From positions 1 to 6,531 of the forward strand of contig JAJXVC010000108.1 in assembly GCA_021782295.1 (NCBI GenBank): a stretch of 6,531 bases of DNA. The letters are read 5' to 3'. Positions 1-6,030 of this stretch are shown here, in pieces. Source of the stretch: a bacterium. GTDB lineage: Bacteria > Eremiobacterota > Eremiobacteria > Baltobacterales > Baltobacteraceae. The notes under the pieces were generated by a model. It was not told where the DNA came from. It worked only from the letters and a program-made list of their open reading frames with translations, and did no database searches. The position numbers and the translations under genes were made by a program. Numbering within the stretch: the first letter of the stretch is position 1; each line of letters starts with the position of its first letter.

Positions 1-366
1 TATTTCGTCGGGCGCATCGGCTCGCGTATCGTTGCCTACGGCGGCATCTGGGTGATTCTCGAAGATTCACACGTCACGACCATCGCGGTCGATCCGGATC
101 TGCGCGGACGCCGGTACGGCGAGCGTTTGCTGCTGCATCTGCTCGACACGGCGATCGAACTCGGGGCGGCGTGGATGACGCTGGAAGTGCGCGAGAGCAA
201 CGTGTCGGCGCAGCAGCTCTATCAAAAATATGGCTTTACGACCGTCACGACGCGAAAATCGTATTACAGCGATAACAACGAGAGCGCGTTGGTGATGTGG
301 GCCGGGAACCTTCAGGGCGAGCTCTATCGGGCGCGCTTGGATGCGCTGCGCGCGAAACTCGCGTGA
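1..366 (+). CDS. rimI: RimI-type N-acetyltransferase (GNAT), 5' end cut off by window
   Basis: The frame is open from the first base and ends at TGA 364-366, giving the last 121 residues; roughly 30-40 N-terminal residues are missing. The visible part has the GNAT core in order: the strand HVTTIAVDP (residues 24-32), the acetyl-CoA phosphate-binding loop RGRRYG (35-40), and the block LEVRESN followed by LYQKYGF (61-79), which is the RimI signature region. RimI-family enzymes transfer acetyl from acetyl-CoA to N-terminal alpha-amines, classically of ribosomal protein S18, in the cytoplasm. The loop has Arg where the consensus has its middle Gly; from memory, non-Gly residues occur there in some RimI proteins, so this is not taken as inactivation. 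The stop overlaps the start of the next gene, so it is the upstream member of an operon. The substrate in this organism is inferred from the family only; another GNAT specificity is possible. Confidence 0.85.
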   Translation, partial: YFVGRIGSRIVAYGGIWVILEDSHVTTIAVDPDLRGRRYGERLLLHLLDTAIELGAAWMTLEVRESNVSAQQLYQKYGFTTVTTRKSYYSDNNESALVMWAGNLQGELYRARLDALRAKLA

Positions 367-959
367 ATCGCTATACCGAACTTGCGCGCGAAATGCGTTC
401 GGCAATCGGCGGGCGCCGACGCGCCGACCACAGCATTCGCGTCGCGCGCTGCGCGGAGCTTTTAGCGATGCGGCATGGCATCGATGCGGCGCGCGCGCGC
501 ACCGCCGGCATGCTGCATGACGTGGCACGGATGTGGCCCGCATCGCGTTTGCTCGAAGAGGCGCTCGGAAGAGGTTACCCGGTCGATGATTTCGAGCGGC
601 GCAACCCGATCGTGCTCCATGCGCCGCTCGGCGCAACCATCGCTGCGGAACGCTTCGCGGTGCGCGACCCCGAGGTTGCCGCGGCGATCGCCGCCCATAC
701 GCTCGGCGCTGCGGAGATGTCGCCGCTCGCCCAGGTACTCTATCTCGCCGACGCACTCGAGCCGGGGCGCGATTATCCCGAGCGTCGGCAGCTTTGGGAG
801 CTGGCAATGCGGGATCTCGACGCGGCGATGTATGCTACGCTCGAGCGAACGCTCGCCTATTCCCGCAGTCGCGGGTTCGAGATCGCTCCGAGGACGAAAG
901 CCGCGTTGGATACGTTCTCACGCATGAAAGGGAAGGTTTCCACTGTCAGCACTCATTGA
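363..959 (+). CDS. yqeK: YqeK-type HD-domain Ap4A hydrolase
   Basis: The GTG at 363 overlaps the TGA of the upstream gene (GTGA), giving 198 residues, the usual YqeK length. A start at 297 would add 22 residues inside the upstream gene and is less likely. There is no clear Shine-Dalgarno, so translation is probably coupled. HD metal-binding residues are visible: H23, the H52-D53 pair in MLHDVA, H86 in IVLHAPLGA, H112 in AAHTLG and D130 in YLADALEPGR. The ADxxEPGR motif is typical of YqeK rather than other HD proteins. Family members hydrolyse symmetrical diadenosine tetraphosphate (Ap4A) to two ADP, using bound iron or other metal, and limit alarmone build-up under stress. The location just before rsfS is the classic neighbourhood; the nadD gene often found nearby is not in view. 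The last 17 bases overlap rsfS. Confidence 0.9.
   Translation: MNRYTELAREMRSAIGGRRRADHSIRVARCAELLAMRHGIDAARARTAGMLHDVARMWPASRLLEEALGRGYPVDDFERRNPIVLHAPLGATIAAERFAVRDPEVAAAIAAHTLGAAEMSPLAQVLYLADALEPGRDYPERRQLWELAMRDLDAAMYATLERTLAYSRSRGFEIAPRTKAALDTFSRMKGKVSTVSTH
930..936 (+). promoter_or_regulatory. Ribosome binding site that fixes the CTG start of rsfS
   Basis: GGGAAGG lies inside the 3' end of yqeK, six bases before CTG 943. No ATG, GTG or TTG occurs in the rsfS frame between the upstream in-frame stop (TGA 925-927) and TTG 1009. This purine-rich element is therefore the main evidence for the non-standard start codon. Confidence 0.6.
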
Positions 960-1287
960 TATCGTTCGCGCGGCCGCGGAAGAGAAAAAGGGCGAAGAGA
1001 TCGAGGTCTTGGAGGTCGGCTCCAAAACGATTCTCGCCGATTACTTCACGTTGGTTACCGGGCGCTCGAAGATTCAGACCCGGGCGATCGCCGATGCGAT
1101 CGTCGAGGCGGTCGAGGCTTCGGGCGGGCGGGTCGCGCGCGTCGAAGGCTACGCCGAAGGAAGCTGGATCCTGCTCGATCTCGGTGCGGCGATCGTCCAC
1201 ATCTTTACGCCGGAGCAGCGAACGTTCTACAATCTGGAGCGGCTCTGGGGTGAGCCGTTACCGACCAGCCGAGAGGAGCAAGCATGA
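943..1287 (+). CDS. rsfS: Ribosomal silencing factor RsfS (CTG start)
   Basis: This encodes 114 residues if read from CTG 943, the normal RsfS size. RsfS binds ribosomal protein uL14 on the large subunit and blocks subunit joining, lowering translation in starvation or stationary phase. The core is clear: an N-terminal helix (ALIDIVRAAAEEKKGEEI), then ILADYFTLVTGRS (about residues 29-41), RAIADAIVEAV, the GYAEGSWILLDLG segment and IVHIFTPEQRTFYNLERLWG at the C-terminus. The TTG at 1009 would remove the N-terminal helix that the family conserves, so CTG 943 is preferred; it has GGGAAGG six bases upstream. ATT 955 and ATC 961 are other rare options but are too far from that site. The gene overlaps yqeK by 17 bp, and its TGA overlaps the next ATG (ATGA). 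Function is certain from family membership; the exact start is inferred. Confidence 0.9.
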   Translation: MSALIDIVRAAAEEKKGEEIEVLEVGSKTILADYFTLVTGRSKIQTRAIADAIVEAVEASGGRVARVEGYAEGSWILLDLGAAIVHIFTPEQRTFYNLERLWGEPLPTSREEQA

Positions 1288-1445
1288 GTACGCGCGCCCG
1301 CGTCGTCTATAAAACCAAAGCTGAGCGTCAACGTTTTTCGCGGTGGCTGCGCTTCGGGGTCTGGATTTTTCTCGGCATCTTCGTCTTCACGGTCGCCGGC
1401 GGTGTACTCGCGATGAGCGTGCACATCGGCGGAGGAACGCCGTAA
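1284..1445 (+). CDS. Small single-pass membrane protein, 53 residues
   Basis: ATG 1284 overlaps the rsfS stop (ATGA), and AGGAG at 1274-1278 lies five bases upstream, so this short frame is very likely translated. The product has a basic N-terminus (residues 1-23, with Arg/Lys at 4, 6, 10, 12, 15, 17, 20 and 23), one hydrophobic segment (about 24-46, FGVWIFLGIFVFTVAGGVLA) and a tiny Gly-rich end HIGGGTP. The positive-inside rule puts the N-terminus in the cytoplasm. It has no family I recognise. The place after yqeK and rsfS is where some genomes carry a LytR-CpsA-Psr gene, and the basic-plus-membrane-segment pattern resembles the start of such proteins, but no catalytic part follows, so a relic is only a guess. 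TAA 1443-1445 ends the operon. Confidence 0.7.
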   Translation: MSTRARVVYKTKAERQRFSRWLRFGVWIFLGIFVFTVAGGVLAMSVHIGGGTP

Positions 1446-1495
1446 GCGAACCACCGGTTCGAAACACTCTCCCATACCCCGCGGTAGTAGAGCGC

Positions 1496-1503
1496 GGAGG
1501 AAG
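1496..1503 (+). promoter_or_regulatory. Ribosome binding site of the TPM-domain gene
   Basis: GGAGGAAG stands before ATG 1514, with 13 bases from GGAGG (or 10 from GGAAG) to the start, slightly long. TAA at 1508-1510 is in frame, so ATG 1514 is the first possible start and the spacing cannot be shortened by choosing another. The rest of the 68-bp gap after 1445 shows no promoter I can defend. Confidence 0.55.
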
Positions 1504-1513
1504 CAGTTAATCG

Positions 1514-2551
1514 ATGAACCTTCGCAGCCTACGGGCTCGTTTTTCCGTAACGCTTGCGGCGATCGCCGCGCTCGCGTTTCCCGTCGCCGCCCAAGCGGCG
1601 AGCTTCGTTCATGACGGAGCGAACATGCTCTCGCCGACGACTGCTGCACGACTCGAACGGAGTTTGAGTGCATTCAACGCCGAGACGGGGAAACAGGTCG
1701 TCGTCGTGACGGTTCCTTCGCTTGGAGGTACCGGGCTACACGCCGCAGCGCAGCAAGCGTTTTCGCAGTATGCCGTCAACGGCGTGATGATTTTCGTCGC
1801 GCTGGCCGAGCACAAAGATATCATCGTGCCCGACGCCGCGGGCGTTCGCGCTGGATGGTTTACGCCCCCGATCATCGCGCCGATTCGGCAGGCGATGGAG
1901 GCTCAATTTAAAGCGGCCGATACGAACGGCGGGATCACCGATGCGGCGGAAACGCTCGTCGGCATCTATCGCTCGCACCTCGGCTCGCTGCAAAACGCGA
2001 CTGCACCTGCGCGTTCCTATGGTGCCCCTGCGACGATACCCGGTTCGGGTATCGCGACCCCGGTCTCGAACCGGAAAGGACCGAGCCCCATGTTCTGGTT
2101 GATCGTTCTCATCGTCGGTTTTCTCGTCGTGCGCTCGATCGCGCGCGCATCGGCGCAGCGTCCGCCGTACGGGCAGATGGGTGGACCGCCTGCGGGGCCG
2201 GTCGGCCCGACCGGATCTGCGCCGATGGGCACACCGATGGGCTACGGCGGCGGCATGATGGGCGGTGGACTCTTCAGCGGCCTGCTCGGTGGGCTCGGCG
2301 GCGCCTGGCTCGGCAATCAGCTCTTCGGTGGCGGCGGCATGATGGGCGGTGGAATGATGGGCGGCGGCCCCAATATCGCCGACGCCTCGCAGATGGGTGC
2401 GCCCGACGGTGGCGGCTGGGGCGGTGATGCCGGACAGGCCGATATGGGCGGCGCCAGCAGCGGTGATTTCGGCAGCGGCGGCTTCGGCGATATGGGCGGC
2501 GGCTTCGGCGGCGGCGACATGGGCGGGGGCGGCGACTCCGGCGGCTGGTAA
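1514..2551 (+). CDS. Exported TPM-domain protein with membrane segment and Gly/Met-rich tail
   Basis: The product has 345 residues. Its Sec signal peptide (1-28) has Arg at 4, 7 and 9, a hydrophobic core and an AQA-A cleavage site. A TPM (TLP18.3/Psb32/MOLO-1) domain spans about 31-157: VHDGANMLSP, LERSLSAFNAETGKQVVVVTVPSLGG, then GVMIFVAL. After a linker comes a transmembrane helix (about 193-206, MFWLIVLIVGFLVV), a Pro/Gly linker, and a low-complexity tail (about 235-345) with repeated GGGMMGGG, a glycine-zipper-like stretch GGLLGGLGGAWLGNQLFG, and the end GGGGDSGGW, which resembles the Gly-rich tails of YgcG-like proteins. The usual glycine-rich 'GYGLEG' element after the central strand is replaced by IIVPDAAGVRAGWF, so the domain is divergent. 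TPM domains occur in envelope proteins of largely unknown role, some with acid phosphatase activity in plants; function here is not predicted. The Gly/Met tail comes from GGC/GGT/ATG-rich short DNA repeats, prone to length change. Confidence 0.85.
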   Translation: MNLRSLRARFSVTLAAIAALAFPVAAQAASFVHDGANMLSPTTAARLERSLSAFNAETGKQVVVVTVPSLGGTGLHAAAQQAFSQYAVNGVMIFVALAEHKDIIVPDAAGVRAGWFTPPIIAPIRQAMEAQFKAADTNGGITDAAETLVGIYRSHLGSLQNATAPARSYGAPATIPGSGIATPVSNRKGPSPMFWLIVLIVGFLVVRSIARASAQRPPYGQMGGPPAGPVGPTGSAPMGTPMGYGGGMMGGGLFSGLLGGLGGAWLGNQLFGGGGMMGGGMMGGGPNIADASQMGAPDGGGWGGDAGQADMGGASSGDFGSGGFGDMGGGFGGGDMGGGGDSGGW

Positions 2552-2554
2552 TCG

Positions 2555-2598
2555 CGCGGGGGGGTGCAGGCGCCTACGCAGAATGCGCCCCCCATGCG
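2555..2598 (+). promoter_or_regulatory. GC-rich hairpin abutting the start of the BNR-repeat gene
   Basis: G2559-2564 pairs with C2588-2593, and the stem continues inward with TGCA 2565-2568 against TGCG 2584-2587 (one G-U), ten pairs around a 15-base loop. With A2594 and T2595 bulged together with G2558, CGC 2555-2557 can also pair with GCG 2596-2598. The start codon ATG 2594 is therefore within or at the foot of the stem, and no Shine-Dalgarno is seen. It could limit translation, stabilise or attenuate the transcript, or simply reflect high GC. No U-tract follows, so it is not a standard terminator. Confidence 0.45.
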
Positions 2599-5500
2599 AC
2601 GTTTCATACTCTGCGCGCTTGCGCTGGCGCTCCTTGCGCCCTCGATCCCGCTCCCGGCGAAGGCCGCCGGGCAGATGCTCGCCTCGGTTCCCCAGTCCGC
2701 TTTCGGCGGGCTCTCTTGGCGTGAGGTCGGCCCGCTTCGCGGCGGCCGTGCAGTCGCCGTCACCGGTGTGCCGGGGCAGCCGAACCACTATTATTTCGGC
2801 GCGGTCGACGGCGGCGTCTGGGAGACCAAGGATGCCGGGCGCACGTGGAAGCCGATCTTCGACAAAGAAGATATCGGATCGATCGGTGCGATTGCGGTTG
2901 CGCCGAGTGCGGTAACAACGATCTACGTTGGTACCGGCGAGCCCGATATGCGCAGCGATATTGGGTACGGCAACGGTATGTACGTCTCGCATGACGGCGG
3001 AAAGACGTGGGCGCATATCGGTCTGCGCGATACGCGACAGATCGCGGCGATCGTCGTCGATCCGCAGAACGCAAACATCGTCTATGTCGCCGCGCTCGGG
3101 CACGCGTACGGCCCGAACGCCGAACGCGGTGTCTTCGAGAGTGTCGATGGCGGAAAAACGTGGCGGAAAATTCTGTATAAGAACGAGAATACCGGTGCGA
3201 TCTCGCTTTCGATGGATCCGCAGAATCCGCAAATACTCTACGCAGCGCTTTGGCAGACGCGGCGCCCGCCGTGGAACGTCTATCCGCCAAGCAACGGACC
3301 CGGTTCGGGGCTCTACAAGAGCACCGACGGCGGTGCGCATTGGACGCAATTACGCAACGGGCTTCCGAGCACCGTCGGGCGCATCGGCGTAGCGGTCGCG
3401 CCGAGCAATCCGCAGATCGTCTACGCGCGCGTCGATAGCGATCGCGCGCATGGTGGTATGTATCGTTCGAACGACGGCGGCGCCCATTGGTTCAAAACCG
3501 ACGGCGATATCCGCATTTGGAAACGCGGATGGTATTTCGGCGAACTTGCAGTCGATCCGAAAAATTCCAACATCCTCTACACGATGGATACATCGACCTA
3601 TCGCTCGACCGACGGCGGCAAAACGTTCGTTGCTATTAAAGGGCAGCCCGGCGGCGACGATTACCATCAACTCTGGATCTATCCGCAAGACCCGACGCAT
3701 ATGGTGCTCGGCGGCGATCAAGGCGTTGTCGTCACCGTCGATAACGCGAAGACCTGGAGCTCTTGGTACAACCAACCGACCGCGCAGGTTTATCACATCA
3801 GCGTCGACGATGCGTTTCCATATCACATCTATGGTTCGCAGCAAGATTCCGGCGCGTTTTCGTTACTGAGCCGCAGTAAGTACTCACAACTGAGCATGCG
3901 CGACTGGCAACCGGTCGATGCGGGAAGCGAGAGCGGCTGGCTCATTCCCGATCCGCGCAAGATCGGGCGCGTTATCGCTGCGGCCCCGAGCGTCCTCGCT
4001 CCGCCGACGATCGAAGATACCACGACGGGCTGGGAGCAGAACATCGATCCCGAAGCGGCGCATCCGCATCATTTCTGGCGCTACACGTGGACGCTGCCGC
4101 TCGCGCTCTCGAGCGTCGATCACCGAACGCTCTACTTCGGCACGCAGCGAATCTTCCGTACGCGGAATTTCGGCTATAGCTGGAAGATCGTCAGCCCGGA
4201 TCTCACTCGCGCGCACGGCGACGACCACCCCGCGAATCTCGACCCCGCGACGCTCGCCGATAATATCGGGTTGAAACGGCGTGGTGTCGTCTACGCGATC
4301 GCGCCCTCGCCGATTCGCGCGAACGTCGTGTGGGCCGGCACCGATGACGGGCAGGTCTGGATCACTACCGACGGGTGCAAACATTGGCGCAACGTCACGC
4401 CCAAAGCGCTTACACCGTGGAGCAAAGTTGGGATTATCGCGGCGTCGCACTTCAACCCGCAGGTCGCCTATATGGCCGTCGACCGCCATCGGCTCGACGA
4501 TTTGACGCCGTATATCTATCGCACTGCAGACGGCGGCAAGCAGTGGACGAAGATCGTCAACGGCATTCCGCCGCACGATTTCGTGAACGTCGTTCGTGAA
4601 GATCCGCATCGCGCCGGGCTGCTCTATGCCGGTACCGAGCTCGGAATGTTTGTATCGTTCGATAACGGCAACCACTGGGAGTCGTTCCAACGGAATCTGC
4701 CGGTGACGTCGGTGCGCGATATCATCGTCAAACACGGCGATATCATCATCGCGACACATGGCCGCGGCGTCTACGTGATGGACGACGTTGCGCGCTTGCG
4801 GCAAATTTCGGCGGCGAGTCTGGGCGCTCCGGCGTATCTCTACGCGCCGGCGGTCACCTATCGCTTGAAACCTTACAACGATGAAGAGACGCCGATTCCC
4901 TACGATGAAGCGCAACTCAAGAACCCAACCTACGGCATGCAGATCGATTACGCGATCGGAAGGCGGCCGGCGACGCCGATTGTCGTCGAAATTCGCGATG
5001 CGAAGGGGAAGGTGTTACGACGTTGGAGCTCGAGCCAGCACGTCGTTGCGCCGAATCCGCAGAAATTCGATATCCCCGCCTATTGGCTGCGTGCGATGCC
5101 GCTGCCGGGAGTCTCAATCGGGACGCATCGTTTCGCGTGGGATCTCCGCGCCGGAAGCCCGGGTGGGCCGATGGTTCCGCCGGGAACCTACCGCGTGGTG
5201 CTGAAGGTCGACGGAAAGACCTATACGCAGAATGCAACGCTGCTGCGCGACCCGCGAACGCATACCAGCAATGCTGAATTGCGCGCGCAGTTTGCGTTCG
5301 CGGAGAGGCTCGACGCAACGATCCATCGCATCCGCGTCGCGCAATATGCCGCGCAGCGCCTACTCGACGGCGGAAAGCTCGATGCCGCGCAAAAGCATGA
5401 GTTGCTGACGCGCGTGATCGGCGTTTCGCCGAAATTGAGTCCGGATAATTCGATCGGGGAAGCCTCGCTCGATTTCTCGAGCCTCGGATTCCTGGCGAAT

Positions 5501-5674
5501 GCGTACGGTGGGCTGGTGTCGGCGGTGGAATCGGGGCAGGGCACGTTCGCGCAGGCACCGCGCAACGCGACCGATCCCGGGATTACCGCGACCATGCAGA
5601 CGGCGAAACGCAAACTCGATGCAATCCTCGCCAAGACGTTGGCGCGACTCGCATCATTGGAGCACGCTCACTAG
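2594..5674 (+). CDS. Secreted sortilin/VPS10-like beta-propeller protein with BNR (Asp-box) repeats
   Basis: From ATG 2594 the product has 1026 residues with a signal peptide at the first codons (MRRFILCALALALLAPSIPL, cleavage near AKA-AG). GTG 2564 would put ten extra residues before it. The Asp-box motif S/T-x-D-x-G-x-x-W/F recurs at about residues 78, 132, 183, 243, 292, 338, 381 (degenerate, TVDNAKTW), 591, 644 and 688, marking one or two propellers over about 40-740. The opening VGPLRGGRAVAVTG and the middle segment ending in VSPDLTR are typical of a large family often labelled 'glycosyl hydrolase' or VPS10 in soil bacteria. A beta-sandwich-like part follows (about 780-880: IVVEIRDAKGKVLRRW, PPGTYRVVLKVDGKTY), then a helical C-terminus. 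No catalytic residues for glycoside hydrolysis are evident, so the 'hydrolase' label should not be trusted; ligand binding or peptide-related roles have been proposed for the fold. Length is normal. One Asp box has Cys for Gly (TTDGCKHW, residue 595), apparently the only Cys outside the signal peptide. Confidence 0.88.
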   Translation: MRRFILCALALALLAPSIPLPAKAAGQMLASVPQSAFGGLSWREVGPLRGGRAVAVTGVPGQPNHYYFGAVDGGVWETKDAGRTWKPIFDKEDIGSIGAIAVAPSAVTTIYVGTGEPDMRSDIGYGNGMYVSHDGGKTWAHIGLRDTRQIAAIVVDPQNANIVYVAALGHAYGPNAERGVFESVDGGKTWRKILYKNENTGAISLSMDPQNPQILYAALWQTRRPPWNVYPPSNGPGSGLYKSTDGGAHWTQLRNGLPSTVGRIGVAVAPSNPQIVYARVDSDRAHGGMYRSNDGGAHWFKTDGDIRIWKRGWYFGELAVDPKNSNILYTMDTSTYRSTDGGKTFVAIKGQPGGDDYHQLWIYPQDPTHMVLGGDQGVVVTVDNAKTWSSWYNQPTAQVYHISVDDAFPYHIYGSQQDSGAFSLLSRSKYSQLSMRDWQPVDAGSESGWLIPDPRKIGRVIAAAPSVLAPPTIEDTTTGWEQNIDPEAAHPHHFWRYTWTLPLALSSVDHRTLYFGTQRIFRTRNFGYSWKIVSPDLTRAHGDDHPANLDPATLADNIGLKRRGVVYAIAPSPIRANVVWAGTDDGQVWITTDGCKHWRNVTPKALTPWSKVGIIAASHFNPQVAYMAVDRHRLDDLTPYIYRTADGGKQWTKIVNGIPPHDFVNVVREDPHRAGLLYAGTELGMFVSFDNGNHWESFQRNLPVTSVRDIIVKHGDIIIATHGRGVYVMDDVARLRQISAASLGAPAYLYAPAVTYRLKPYNDEETPIPYDEAQLKNPTYGMQIDYAIGRRPATPIVVEIRDAKGKVLRRWSSSQHVVAPNPQKFDIPAYWLRAMPLPGVSIGTHRFAWDLRAGSPGGPMVPPGTYRVVLKVDGKTYTQNATLLRDPRTHTSNAELRAQFAFAERLDATIHRIRVAQYAAQRLLDGGKLDAAQKHELLTRVIGVSPKLSPDNSIGEASLDFSSLGFLANAYGGLVSAVESGQGTFAQAPRNATDPGITATMQTAKRKLDAILAKTLARLASLEHAH

Positions 5675-5682
5675 GCGCGCGC

Positions 5683-5745
5683 TATCACGCCGAGTAGCGG
5701 TGCTGTCACGCCGAGTAGCGGTGCTGTCACGCCGAGTAGCGGTGC
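5683..5745 (+). repeat. Three 21-bp tandem copies of the left terminus of the 95-bp unit
   Basis: Copies start at 5683, 5704 and 5725. The sequence is TGTCACGCCGAGTAGC plus GGTGC; the first copy has TA for TG at its second base. The first 16 bases are the same as the first 16 of the 95-bp unit that follows at 5746, so the short tandem is a repeated left end of the larger element, without the foldback. Each copy holds CCGAGTAG. The array begins nine bases after the stop codon of the BNR-repeat gene. Confidence 0.9.
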
Positions 5746-5840
5746 TGTCACGCCGAGTAGCTGCCGAAGGCAGCGTATCGAGGCGCGCGTCGGCACCGCC
5801 CTCGATACGCGCTTCGCGCTACTCGGGCCGACAACCCCAG
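5746..5840 (+). repeat. 95-bp REPIN/BIME-like unit, copy 1
   Basis: The unit can fold as a four-way junction. Outer arms are TGTCACGCCGAGTAGC (5746-5761) and GCTACTCGGGCCGACA (5818-5833), 13 of 16 paired. A left foldback CTGCC-GAA-GGCAG lies at 5761-5773, a central stem GCGTATCGAG (5773-5782) pairs with CTCGATACGC (5801-5810), and a right foldback GCGC-TTC-GCGC lies at 5809-5819. Seen as two halves, each is a REP-like hairpin with GTAG at its outer foot (5757-5760 on the plus strand; 5819-5822, read CTAC, on the minus strand), in inverted orientation. The last bases ACCCCAG link to the next copy. Confidence 0.85.
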
Positions 5841-5935
5841 TGTCGCGCCGAGTAGCTGCCGAAGGCAGCGTATCGAGGCGCACGTCGGCATCGCCCTCGA
5901 TACGCGCTTCGCGCTACTCGGGCCGACAACCCCAG
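5841..5935 (+). repeat. 95-bp REPIN/BIME-like unit, copy 2
   Basis: This copy is identical to copy 1 except at three bases: A to G at 5845, G to A at 5882 and C to T at 5891. The first restores an outer-stem pair with C5924 that is an A-C mismatch in copy 1. The other two lie symmetrically about the centre of the inner stem and change a G-C pair to A-T. GTAG feet are at 5852-5855 (plus) and 5914-5917 (minus). Confidence 0.85.
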
Positions 5936-6030
5936 TGTCACGCCGAGTAGCTGCCGAAGGCAGCGTATTGAGGCGCGCGTCGGCACCGCCCTCGATACGC
6001 GCTTCGCGCTACTCGGGCTGACAACAAGCG
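5936..6030 (+). repeat. 95-bp REPIN/BIME-like unit, copy 3
   Basis: This copy differs from copy 1 by C to T at 5969 (a G-U wobble with G5994 in RNA), C to T at 6019 (gives an A-T pair with A5940), and the last bases, which read ACAAGCG and lead into the 24-bp tandem. GTAG feet are at 5947-5950 (plus) and 6009-6012 (minus). The right end of this unit is also the first copy of the 24-bp repeat. Confidence 0.85.

Noticed and set aside
297..362. ATG 297 as start of yqeK
   Set aside because: It would add 22 residues, encoded inside the upstream acetyltransferase gene, with no family counterpart; the coupled GTG 363 gives the normal length.
67..807. Minus-strand open frame of 246 codons opposite rimI and yqeK
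   Set aside because: It is Arg/Ala-rich shadow coding opposite two recognised genes and shows no domain.
1446..1513. Promoter for the TPM gene in the 68-bp gap
   Set aside because: No pair of -35 and -10 hexamers with sensible spacing stands out; the host's sigma consensus is unknown.
2564..2593. GTG 2564 as start of the BNR-repeat protein
   Set aside because: It places ten non-basic residues before a textbook signal peptide that begins at ATG 2594, and the GTG lies in the hairpin stem. It cannot be fully excluded.
1736..3349. Long open frame of 537 codons on the minus strand opposite the TPM and BNR genes
   Set aside because: It is antisense to two well-supported genes, is Arg/His-rich and low in complexity, and arises from high GC codon use; no motif or ribosome site supports it.
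5746..5840. tRNA or other cloverleaf RNA gene
   Set aside because: The four-arm fold has no anticodon-loop or T-loop features, the unit is tandemly repeated, and its arms are built from inverted halves.
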